From CAZAFD01 sp964484785 (GTDB lineage: Bacteria; Pseudomonadota; Alphaproteobacteria; Rickettsiales; UBA1997), in the NCBI GenBank assembly GCA_964484785.1, contig CAZAFD010000006.1, positions 1 to 36,079 on the forward strand: a stretch of 36,079 nt of DNA, in the 5' to 3' direction. Below are positions 25,619 to 33,035 of the stretch, piece by piece. The notes below the pieces were generated by a model. It searched no databases. It worked only from the letters and a program-made list of their open reading frames with translations, and was not told the origin of the DNA. The stretch's first letter is position 1. Each line of letters opens with the position of its first letter. The position numbers and the translations under genes were made by a program.

Positions 25619-26236
25619 ATGACAAAAAACAAATTGTTAATAGCTGGTTTAATTGCTTCTGCATGTTTAAGCGCAAAGGCTAATGCTTTAGACATAGATC
25701 CAGTATTGGGCGTTTCAGCATTGCAAACCAGATATACATTTAAAACTGAAAATGAGGGAAAACTCAAGAAGAATCATACTGCTGGTGAAGTAAGTCTAGG
25801 TGCTAGATTTAATATATACGAAGGTTTCTTTATGACACCTGAATGGTACTACAACGTGTTCAGCAGTGTTAAAAAGAGTTACACAGCAGCACCATCAAAA
25901 GCAGAAACTAAACTCAAGGTAAACGATCTTACAGGTGCTAGAATTAACATTGGTTACAGCTTCCTAGATCAGTTTGATGTATATGGTGCTGTATCATATG
26001 GTCTTGTTAGATCAAAGTTCTTTCAAGGAGCTACAACAGAGAGCAATAACAAATGGTTATTCAAGTATGAAGCCGGTGTTCAATACAAGTTTACAGATAT
26101 GCTCAGTGTTAAGTTAGCTTACCAGATTCAACCAAAGCACAAGATTTTCGGTGAAGGAAAGGCTAACGAGAATATCAAGTTAGAATCTCAACAAGTGAAG
26201 TTGGGTGTTAACTTCAACATGGCTTCATTATTCTAA
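25619..26236 (+). CDS. Outer-membrane beta-barrel surface protein
   Basis: 205 residues. Signal peptide MTKNKLLIAGLIASACLSAKANA, cleavage before LDIDPVL. The mature protein alternates polar and non-polar residues and is rich in Tyr, Gly and Lys, with blocks LTGARINIGYSFLDQFDVYG, KYEAGVQYKFTDMLSVKLAY and a final VKLGVNFNMASLF with terminal Phe as expected for insertion by the BAM machinery. This suggests an 8-stranded barrel. It is a paralogue of the gene at 3831. It stands alone, with a long leader and a strong terminator, and uses more C-ending codons than its neighbours, consistent with a highly expressed surface protein. It resembles small Rickettsiales surface antigens in form; the exact family is not established here. 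Confidence 0.85.
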   Translation: MTKNKLLIAGLIASACLSAKANALDIDPVLGVSALQTRYTFKTENEGKLKKNHTAGEVSLGARFNIYEGFFMTPEWYYNVFSSVKKSYTAAPSKAETKLKVNDLTGARINIGYSFLDQFDVYGAVSYGLVRSKFFQGATTESNNKWLFKYEAGVQYKFTDMLSVKLAYQIQPKHKIFGEGKANENIKLESQQVKLGVNFNMASLF

Positions 26237-26264
26237 TATAGAATATACTTGCTAAAAATAAGGG

Positions 26265-26292
26265 AAGAGAGAACAGAGTTCTCTCTTTTTTT
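26265..26292 (+). terminator. Rho-independent terminator after the barrel gene
   Basis: GAGAGAAC (26267-26274), loop AGA, GTTCTCTC (26278-26285), extended by an AA/TT pair, then seven T (26286-26292). It lies 29 bases after the stop codon. This is the clearest terminator in the window. Confidence 0.92.
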
Positions 26293-26397
26293 GTGCTAAA
26301 ATATTTGTTTAAAGATCTTTTAGAGGAGTTCTTCCTTGACTTTTGTTTCATATTAAACAAGATAAGTGTACTCTGTTAATGATTAAAGAGAAAGACT

Positions 26398-26718
26398 ATG
26401 GTAAGGCAGGTACAGAGAGAGGTTTTTGTTGCAAAATTTGCTAATTTAGCCTACAAGATTTTAACCTTAAAAAAGCTTGAGATGAGGTTGGTTTATGTAA
26501 GGAACAGAGATCTTGATACAAAGGTTCTTCTGCAAGAAGACGGTATAGGAAGTTGTTCTCGATATTCTCCTTTAGAAATAAAGTTTTGTAGTGTGTTAGA
26601 CACACTCAATAGGTGTATGAAGTGGGATATTGTTACTAAGTTTATATGGTTGGGTTTGGCTATGTTAGTGCTTTGTTTATATGTGGCTGCTGAAATACTT
26701 ATCCCAGAAGAGGATTAG
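26398..26718 (+). CDS. Small hypothetical protein with C-terminal membrane segment
   Basis: 106 residues, not recognised. The N-terminal part is basic and soluble (VRQVQREVFVAKFANLAYKI). One hydrophobic segment near the end (FIWLGLAMLVLCLYVAAEIL) suggests a tail-anchored inner-membrane protein. A TTGACT at 26336 may be part of its promoter, with a poor -10. The segment FCSVLDTLNRCMKWDIVTKF resembles LCDLMDTINTRMVTGRVLKV in the next protein, so the two may be distant relatives. It begins the run that leads to RNase J. Confidence 0.6.
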   Translation: MVRQVQREVFVAKFANLAYKILTLKKLEMRLVYVRNRDLDTKVLLQEDGIGSCSRYSPLEIKFCSVLDTLNRCMKWDIVTKFIWLGLAMLVLCLYVAAEILIPEED

Positions 26719-26746
26719 TTCTTAGTATAAAAACGTGGAGGGTATT

Positions 26747-27037
26747 ATGATAAAAAGAAATTTTGATGAACTAGATCCCTTTGAAATGCTTCTTAAAGCA
26801 TATCAGGTTTTTATATCCTCAGAGAACGAGAGGTATCAAAGAAAAAGAATTAAAATATATAAAAGGGAACTTGCCAAGGTAAAGAAAGAGATGAGATACA
26901 GGCGTAATGAACCTCATTTGTTGGATAAGGTTTTGTGTGACCTGATGGATACTATAAATACTAGGATGGTCACAGGGCGTGTTTTAAAGGTATGGGACAG
27001 GCTCATAAGTTTTATAAGTTATATAATATTAGGTTGA
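26747..27037 (+). CDS. Small hypothetical basic protein
   Basis: 96 residues from ATG 26747, which has GGAGGG about 6 bases upstream; GTG 26735 is inside that ribosome-binding site and is unlikely. The middle is strongly basic and helical (RYQRKRIKIYKRELAKVKKE). The C-terminus (LISFISYIILG) is hydrophobic but short for a membrane helix. Not recognised. It lies 28 bases after the previous small gene and 57 bases before the RNHCP gene. Confidence 0.6.
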   Translation: MIKRNFDELDPFEMLLKAYQVFISSENERYQRKRIKIYKRELAKVKKEMRYRRNEPHLLDKVLCDLMDTINTRMVTGRVLKVWDRLISFISYIILG

Positions 27038-27094
27038 TTTAGAAATCTTATTTTTCAGGGTTGAAATCTTTATAAAAATGATTATCATAGGGTT

Positions 27095-27406
27095 ATGAAA
27101 CATTTTATAAAGAAAAAGCAGGATTTTGTTTGTGATAACTGTGGTGCCAAGATATATGGTGATGGTTATACAAATCATTGTACCGAGTGTCTTTATTCAA
27201 AACATGTTGATGTTAATCCTGGAGATAGACAAGCTACTTGTGGAGGCCTAATGCAGCCCATAGATGTAATACAAAAGGGAGATGGATATATAATTCTACA
27301 TAAGTGTATGAAATGTGGTTTTGAGAGGAAGAATAAATTTTCGGACGATGATAATTTTGCGAGTTTAATTAGTTTAGTTAAGAAATTAAACGCTACAAGG
27401 CGGTAA
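27095..27406 (+). CDS. RNHCP-domain zinc-ribbon protein
   Basis: 103 residues covering the RNHCP domain (function unknown). It has a first zinc knuckle FVCDNCGAKI, then YTNHCTECLYSKHVDVNPGD (the family motif R-N-H-C-P-x-C-L-x-S-x-H-V-D-x-x-P-G-D-R, here with Thr for the first Arg and Thr for Pro), TCGGLMQPIDVI, a second knuckle HKCMKCGFERKNK and DDNF near the end. Four or more Cys pairs suggest zinc binding. It ends one base before the RNase J start, so the two are probably cotranscribed and perhaps functionally linked. Confidence 0.85.
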   Translation: MKHFIKKKQDFVCDNCGAKIYGDGYTNHCTECLYSKHVDVNPGDRQATCGGLMQPIDVIQKGDGYIILHKCMKCGFERKNKFSDDDNFASLISLVKKLNATRR

Positions 27407-27407
27407 T

Positions 27408-29147
27408 GTGATGGATATAAAAAGTTTAAAAAAATATAAACAAGATTTATTATTTATCCCTATTGGTGGCTCGAATGAAATCGGGCTTAATTGTAACTTG
27501 TATTGTTACAAGGGTAAGTGGTTGATGGTGGACTGCGGAATTGGTTTTACAAAGTCTGTTCCCGGTGTTACACTAATGGCTCCAGATATTTCAATTTTAA
27601 ATAAAATAAAGTCCAATTTGTTGGGGCTTGTTATAACGCATATTCATGAAGATCATTTGGGTGCTTTACAGTATGTGTGGGAATATCTTCAATGTCCAGT
27701 TTATACTTCAAGATTTGCTAAAACTTTTTTAAAAGAAAAGTTAAAGGAGCATGAAGTTTGTAATACAATGGATATTATAGAGGTTAATGAAGGGGATAAG
27801 TTTGATATTGGTCCATTTGGTATAGAGTTTATTGGTCTTACTCATTCAACTCCAGATATGAACGCCATTCTTATCAAGACAGACAGGGGGAATATATTAC
27901 ATACAGGAGACTGGAAGTTTGATAATCACCCTGTAGTTGGATCTAAATCAAATATATCAAGGCTTAAACGTCTTGGCAGCCATCATGAAGTTTTGGCGAG
28001 TGTTTGTGATTCCACTAATATTTTTATGGATGGACAGTCTTATTCAGAAAGCGATCTATATAAAACAATAAATAATATAGTAAAAACCAAGCAAGGATTG
28101 GTAGTTTGTACTATGTTTGCCTCCAATGTTGGACGATTAAAAACCATCGTAGAGGTAGCTCAAAAGAACAAAAGGGATGTGGTATTACTAGGATCTTCGC
28201 TATTTAGGATGGTCAAGATTGCTAAAGAGATGGGATATTTGGATCCAAAATGGACCTTTTTACAGGAGAGCGATGTAAGAAATAAAAATAAAAAGAATTT
28301 ATTAGTAATAGCTACGGGTTGTCAAGGGGAAGCAAGGGCTGGTATAGATAAGTTAGCAAATAATATGTCTAAATATATTCATTTGTCTAAGCATGATACG
28401 GTTATATTTTCTTCTAGAGTTATACCTGGTAATGAAAAGGATTTATTATTTTTGTATAATAAGTTATCTGATTTAGATGTAGAAATTATTAATGATAAGA
28501 ATGCTTTAATCCATGTTTCAGGGCACTATAGTAGGAACGATCTAATAAAGTTATATTCGTATATTAAGCCAAAAATTGCGGTAGCAGTACATGGTGAACC
28601 TTTACACCTAAGAGAACATCAAAAGGTAGCTATACAATGTAAAGTGCCTCAGGCCATTAAGACAAAAAATGGTATGGTTATTAGGTTTAATGGAGATAAG
28701 GCTGAACAACTTGGTACATTACAAGTTAGCAATGTTGCCGTGGATGGCAAAAGATTACTTCCTTTAAAGGATGAAATATTTAAGGCTAGACAAAGAATGG
28801 AGGATAGTGGAGCTATATTTGTGGATTTATTGATAAGTAAAAAATATAAACTACTTCACAGTCCAATTATTAACTTGCCAGGTGTTTATAACTTGGAAGA
28901 AGATAAGGTTATAAAAGAGATCTTTGTAGAAGATATAACTAGATGTTATAATAAGGCAATTGCAAATTTGGCTGTAACTTCTGCAAAGAACAAGAATCGC
29001 TATGCTAGTGAAGAAATTAGACAGGCTTATATACTTCAACAATTAAAAAGTACTATCTATAAAATTTGTGAGAATGATTTTGGTAAAAGACCCTTGGTTT
29101 TAATAAATTTTACTAAGATGAATGAAGCAGAGACTTTTACGAAGTAG
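27408..29147 (+). CDS. rnj: Ribonuclease J (beta-CASP metallo-beta-lactamase RNase)
   Basis: 579 residues. RNase J degrades and matures RNA with 5' exonuclease and endonuclease activity. The metal-binding motif H-I-H-E-D-H is at residues 78-83, preceded by PIGGSNEIGLNCNLYCYKGK. Further blocks are LTHSTPDMNAIL, NILHTGDWKFD, and HVSGHYSRNDLIKL in the C-terminal part of the beta-CASP region. All zinc-ligand motifs appear intact. The start may be GTG 27408 or ATG 27411. It is common in alphaproteobacteria. A short unassigned stretch (29148-29243) follows. Confidence 0.95.
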   Translation: MMDIKSLKKYKQDLLFIPIGGSNEIGLNCNLYCYKGKWLMVDCGIGFTKSVPGVTLMAPDISILNKIKSNLLGLVITHIHEDHLGALQYVWEYLQCPVYTSRFAKTFLKEKLKEHEVCNTMDIIEVNEGDKFDIGPFGIEFIGLTHSTPDMNAILIKTDRGNILHTGDWKFDNHPVVGSKSNISRLKRLGSHHEVLASVCDSTNIFMDGQSYSESDLYKTINNIVKTKQGLVVCTMFASNVGRLKTIVEVAQKNKRDVVLLGSSLFRMVKIAKEMGYLDPKWTFLQESDVRNKNKKNLLVIATGCQGEARAGIDKLANNMSKYIHLSKHDTVIFSSRVIPGNEKDLLFLYNKLSDLDVEIINDKNALIHVSGHYSRNDLIKLYSYIKPKIAVAVHGEPLHLREHQKVAIQCKVPQAIKTKNGMVIRFNGDKAEQLGTLQVSNVAVDGKRLLPLKDEIFKARQRMEDSGAIFVDLLISKKYKLLHSPIINLPGVYNLEEDKVIKEIFVEDITRCYNKAIANLAVTSAKNKNRYASEEIRQAYILQQLKSTIYKICENDFGKRPLVLINFTKMNEAETFTK

Positions 29148-29243
29148 TAAGTGGATATTAGAATAGATGATTATGTTGCAAAATATTTTAATCTTTATTA
29201 CCCTTGGGCTCAAATGAAGAATTATTAATTTTTTAAATAAATT

Positions 29244-30029
29244 ATGTCAGAACAAAAACAGTGCTTTTCCGAGATGAGTTGTGGGCTAAAGATGGCCTGT
29301 ATACTTGCCGTAATCTCTCTTGTAGTTAGTACGATTGCTTTAATGAGGACTTGTTGTGGTGGTAAAAATGATAAAAAGTCTACCGCAAAGGAAATAGCTG
29401 CTTGGGTGAAGAAGAATCCGGAAGCTATTATAGACTCTGTTAATACTCACGTAAGAAAACAACAAGAAGAATATAACAAAAAACAACAAGAAGATGCCAA
29501 GGCTAGCTTGAAAAAGTACAAGGATAAGATTAATGATGCTAAGAACTGCGGTATTATTAATCCAAATGGTAAAAAAGTTATAATAGAGTTCTTTGATTAT
29601 AACTGTAGTTATTGTAGATTAGCAGCAAAGGCTCTTGCTGAATTAACTGCAGAAGATAAGGATGTTAAGGTTATAGCTAAGGAATTGCCTATTTTAAGTG
29701 AGATTTCCGTAACAGCAGCTCAATATTCTACAGCTGTAGCAATGGCAGCTCCAAAGAAGTATGGTGACTTCAATAAGCATTTGTTCGAAAGCGGTGCTAG
29801 AAATAAAGAGAGTATTATAAAGGCTTTAAAAGACTCTGGAATTGATGTACAGCTTATTGAAAAAACTTTAAGCTCTGAGAAGGCCGAGATTGAAAAGAGA
29901 TTAGAAGCTAACAGAGAACTAGCTGGATTGCTTCATTTATCCGGAACACCTGCCTTTATTATAGGTGAGGAATTTATTCCAGGATATATTGAGAAACAAG
30001 CTATGATTGAACTCTTAAATAAGAAATAA
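29244..30029 (+). CDS. Membrane-anchored DsbA-family thiol oxidoreductase
   Basis: 261 residues. A short N-terminus, one membrane anchor (about residues 17-35), then a Lys/Gln-rich helical stalk (EEYNKKQQEDAKASLKKYK) and a DsbA/thioredoxin domain with active site C-S-Y-C at residues 121-124 inside EFFDYNCSYCRLAAKAL and the cis-Pro loop GTPAFIIGEEFIPGY. It should introduce or shuffle disulfides in the periplasm. Cys residues cluster near the anchor (C7, C13, C19, C37, C38), which is unusual. It is a plausible partner for cysteine-rich Tra proteins, though not adjacent to them. A terminator follows its stop. Confidence 0.92.
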   Translation: MSEQKQCFSEMSCGLKMACILAVISLVVSTIALMRTCCGGKNDKKSTAKEIAAWVKKNPEAIIDSVNTHVRKQQEEYNKKQQEDAKASLKKYKDKINDAKNCGIINPNGKKVIIEFFDYNCSYCRLAAKALAELTAEDKDVKVIAKELPILSEISVTAAQYSTAVAMAAPKKYGDFNKHLFESGARNKESIIKALKDSGIDVQLIEKTLSSEKAEIEKRLEANRELAGLLHLSGTPAFIIGEEFIPGYIEKQAMIELLNKK

Positions 30030-30037
30030 ATAATTTT

Positions 30038-30085
30038 AGCTACTAATTAATTCTAGCTGATTATGGATTAATTAGTAGCTTTTTT
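30038..30085 (+). terminator. Rho-independent terminator after the DsbA-like gene
   Basis: AGCTACTAATTAAT (30038-30051) and ATTAATTAGTAGCT (30067-30080) make a perfect 14-bp stem with a 15-base loop, followed by a T run to 30085. It separates the RNase J / DsbA-like genes from the SPOR-ftsB-dnaG-rpoD run. Confidence 0.8.
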
Positions 30086-30098
30086 AGTGGTAACCCGT

Positions 30099-30866
30099 AT
30101 GTATGATGATTTTGATCAAGATTTGGTAGGTAAAAATAAAAATAAGAATATAGGTAATCTAATTTTATTAGGTCTGACCAGTATTATTGTTTTTATCTTT
30201 ATTTTTATATTGTATAAATCTTATCTTGTGTCTAAAAAGAACCCGGAAGGTCTTGATAACCTGATAGGTACATATCGGGAAGATGGAGAAATTAAAACAG
30301 ATCAAGTAGAAAATCATTTTAATGTGGAAAACCTAGATAAAGACTTTTATCAAGAAGTGTCTGGAGAAAAAAAACATGAAGTAGTCCAAATTATAGAGGA
30401 GGAGATAATCTCAGAAGATGCTTTGGATGAAAAAATTAATGATATTTTTGATAAAAAAGATGACGATGCAGATGTGGTTGTACCTAATACTGAAGAGGTT
30501 GCCGAAGGCACTAATCCTAGCATTAGGGAAGTTTATGTAAATGCTAATGCTAAGGAGGAAGGATCTGATTCTAATGAAGAAAACCAGAAGAAGTCTCAGG
30601 TGGGGTCCACAATCAGAATACAAGTAGGTGCTTTAAGGACCAGAGATTTTGCTAATGATTATATTAATGAATTGGTTAATAGGTATCCTAGCTTGTTTAA
30701 ATCTCTAACTTCTTATGTAGAAAAAATAGATCTTAATGAGAAGGGCATTTTTTATCGCGTACAATTTGGTGATTTTACAGAAAAAAGCGCTGCTAAGGAT
30801 GTATGCCAAGACTATATAAAGGTTAGCAATGGAAAGCTATCTAGTTGTATTTTAGTGAACTTATAG
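30099..30866 (+). CDS. SPOR-domain protein
   Basis: About 255 residues from ATG 30099; an in-frame GTG at 30087 directly abuts the terminator and is less likely. One membrane anchor (about residues 20-45) is followed by a long acidic linker (EEEIISEDALDEKINDIFDK) and a C-terminal SPOR domain: IRIQVGALRTRDFANDYINE and FYRVQFGDFTEKSAAKDVC. SPOR domains bind denuded peptidoglycan at the division septum. It is 4 bases before the FtsB-like gene, which fits a role in division. Confidence 0.9.
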   Translation: MYDDFDQDLVGKNKNKNIGNLILLGLTSIIVFIFIFILYKSYLVSKKNPEGLDNLIGTYREDGEIKTDQVENHFNVENLDKDFYQEVSGEKKHEVVQIIEEEIISEDALDEKINDIFDKKDDDADVVVPNTEEVAEGTNPSIREVYVNANAKEEGSDSNEENQKKSQVGSTIRIQVGALRTRDFANDYINELVNRYPSLFKSLTSYVEKIDLNEKGIFYRVQFGDFTEKSAAKDVCQDYIKVSNGKLSSCILVNL

Positions 30867-30870
30867 TCGT

Positions 30871-31182
30871 ATGGATCTTAATTTCTTAAGTAGAAATCTA
30901 CTTGTTTGCTTTTTATTAATATTAGTCAATATATACCTCTTGTATCATATATTTAGCGGCGATTATGGTATTATGTCCTATGTCCAAATTAAAAATGAAG
31001 AGATTCAAAAAAAAATAGACTTGCAACGTGCAACCTATGATATAGCAGCTAAAAAGAACAAAATTAGAGGTTTAAAGGCTAGTACTCTAGATCCTGATTT
31101 GTTAGAAGAGGAATTAAAAAGAAAGTTAGGTTACGGTGCACCTAACGAGATTGTTGTTTTTATAGAAGATAGTAAAAAGTAG
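30871..31182 (+). CDS. FtsB/DivIC-like septum formation initiator
   Basis: 103 residues: a membrane helix (about residues 8-29) followed by a coiled coil (IKNEEIQKKIDLQRATYDIA) and a C-terminal LDPDLLEEELKRKLGYGAPNEIVV segment, matching the septum formation initiator family. It links FtsL and FtsQ in the divisome. It is 4 bases after the SPOR gene and 9 bases before dnaG. Confidence 0.88.
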   Translation: MDLNFLSRNLLVCFLLILVNIYLLYHIFSGDYGIMSYVQIKNEEIQKKIDLQRATYDIAAKKNKIRGLKASTLDPDLLEEELKRKLGYGAPNEIVVFIEDSKK

Positions 31183-31191
31183 TATTGGTTT

Positions 31192-33024
31192 ATGTTGCGT
31201 TATGATGATAAATTCATTGAAACGTTAAAGAGTAGGATAATTTTATCAGATGTTATAGGTAAGCGTCTTACTATTATACATAGAGGAAGAAATAAAGTAG
31301 CCCTATGTCCGTTTCATCATGAAAAAACCCCTTCTTTTAATATTGATGATCAGAGAAATTTTTATCATTGTTTTGGATGTGGGGAGAGTGGCGATGTAAT
31401 TAGTTTTTTAATGAAGACAGATGGACTTTCCTTTGCAGAGGCTGTAGAAAAACTGGCAGAAGATTATGATGTGCCCTTGCCACAAAGGGTGACGAATGCT
31501 AGTGTGGATATTATAGATAAGGAGATAGTCACACTATACAAGATAAATGAAGAGGCTTGTTCTTTTTTTGAAAAGAATTTGCTAGATCCTATCGGTAAGA
31601 ATGCTTTAAACTATCTTAAAAGACGTGGTCTTACACTAGAAAACATGAAACAATTTAGGTTGGGTTATGCTAGTAATAATTTTACAAGTTTGTTAAATTA
31701 CCTAGTAACTCTGGGTTTTAAGGAAACCGATATTCAAAAAGCGGGCTTGATTAGCGAGGGTACTAATAATTCATCCTATGATAAATTTAGAAATAGAGTG
31801 ATATTCCCAGTTTTAGATAAGAAGGGAAGAGTAATAGCCTTTACGGGACGTGTTTTAGGCGATGCCTTACCCAAATATATGAACTCACCTGAAACATCTT
31901 TATATCATAAGAGTCAGATTTTATTCAATTATTTCTTAGCTAGAAAATTTATATATGATGAAAATAGAGCTATACTTGTGGAAGGTAATATGGATGTGAT
32001 TTCTTTATATGTGAATGGTGTAAGGAATTGTCTTGCTCCAATGGGTACGGCTATAACCATGCTTCAGATTGAAGAAATCTTACGATTATGTGATGAAGTT
32101 ATTATATGTTTGGATGGAGACGAGGCAGGGCAAAAGGCTATGGTAAGACTATCTAAACTTGTCCTGGGTTCTTTAGTGCCTAAGAAAATTATTAAATTTG
32201 TAGTTTTACCTAGCAAGGAGGATCCGGATTCTTTTATCAGAAGCGAAGGAAGGGCTGCGTTTTTAAAATATATTGAAGATAATGCTAGTCATTTATCAGA
32301 GTTTCTCTTTGATAATGAATTAAGAAATTTAAATATAAAGACCGAGGATACCTTCTTACCACCGGAAATACATAGTATTTTGGAGAGCAATTTGAGAGGT
32401 CTTGTATCCAATATAAAAGATAGAATGGTGGCTAGAAATTTTGACCAATTTTTTAGAAATAAGGTATTTAACCTTTTTAAATTTAAGTATTATAATCCTA
32501 AAGTGTCATATAATACTATTACAAAAATAAATTATAATAGAATTATACCAACAAAAGGAAGTCTTGAAGAAATAAAGGCAGATATTATTGCTTGTGAAAA
32601 AAGTATCTTGGGGATTTTATTGGATTTTCCAGATTTGATTGATGAGCTTTTTCAAAATTATAATGTTGATATTTTTAATTTTGATTTTCTTGATGACAAG
32701 ACAAATCAAGTTAAAAATATATTAATGGAAATGTATGAACAAGATTCTTTCGTTGACAAACAAAAATTATTTGATAGCTTGAAACAAGCTGATTTGTATA
32801 ATTTTATCTTTGCTAAATTCAAATTAAGAACCATAGATAAGAGCAAGGCTCTGAAAGAATTATATGTATTGGTTATGGAATGTAACGAGCTCTTAATTAA
32901 AAAGGAATTAAAAAATCTAATCATTGCGAATGAGAATGAAGAGAGACGCGCGCAATTAGAAAATGAATTAAAGACCTTACTTACCAAAAAGGAAAAGTTT
33001 AAACGAAGTTCTAACAATATATAA
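31192..33024 (+). CDS. dnaG: DNA primase DnaG
   Basis: 610 residues, normal length. It makes RNA primers for replication. The CHC2 zinc finger has C39, H42, C60 and C63 (CPFHHEKTPSFN...FYHCFGCG). The catalytic core contains FRNRVIFPVLDKKGRVIAFT and a Toprim domain with EGNMDVI (E264) and CLDGDEAG (D308, D310). The C-terminal part is a helical helicase-binding region. It lies directly before rpoD, part of the classic macromolecular synthesis order. Confidence 0.97.
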   Translation: MLRYDDKFIETLKSRIILSDVIGKRLTIIHRGRNKVALCPFHHEKTPSFNIDDQRNFYHCFGCGESGDVISFLMKTDGLSFAEAVEKLAEDYDVPLPQRVTNASVDIIDKEIVTLYKINEEACSFFEKNLLDPIGKNALNYLKRRGLTLENMKQFRLGYASNNFTSLLNYLVTLGFKETDIQKAGLISEGTNNSSYDKFRNRVIFPVLDKKGRVIAFTGRVLGDALPKYMNSPETSLYHKSQILFNYFLARKFIYDENRAILVEGNMDVISLYVNGVRNCLAPMGTAITMLQIEEILRLCDEVIICLDGDEAGQKAMVRLSKLVLGSLVPKKIIKFVVLPSKEDPDSFIRSEGRAAFLKYIEDNASHLSEFLFDNELRNLNIKTEDTFLPPEIHSILESNLRGLVSNIKDRMVARNFDQFFRNKVFNLFKFKYYNPKVSYNTITKINYNRIIPTKGSLEEIKADIIACEKSILGILLDFPDLIDELFQNYNVDIFNFDFLDDKTNQVKNILMEMYEQDSFVDKQKLFDSLKQADLYNFIFAKFKLRTIDKSKALKELYVLVMECNELLIKKELKNLIIANENEERRAQLENELKTLLTKKEKFKRSSNNI

Positions 33025-33035
33025 GGTACCCAGTA

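Noticed and set aside
25341..25676. Minus-strand frame of 111 codons overlapping the barrel gene start
   Set aside because: It runs through the promoter and leader and the signal-peptide region of a clear gene, with no ribosome-binding site or protein-like features.
29151..29228. 25-codon frame (GTG start) between RNase J and the DsbA-like gene
   Set aside because: No ribosome-binding site, very short and no recognisable motif; could be a gene remnant but cannot be supported.
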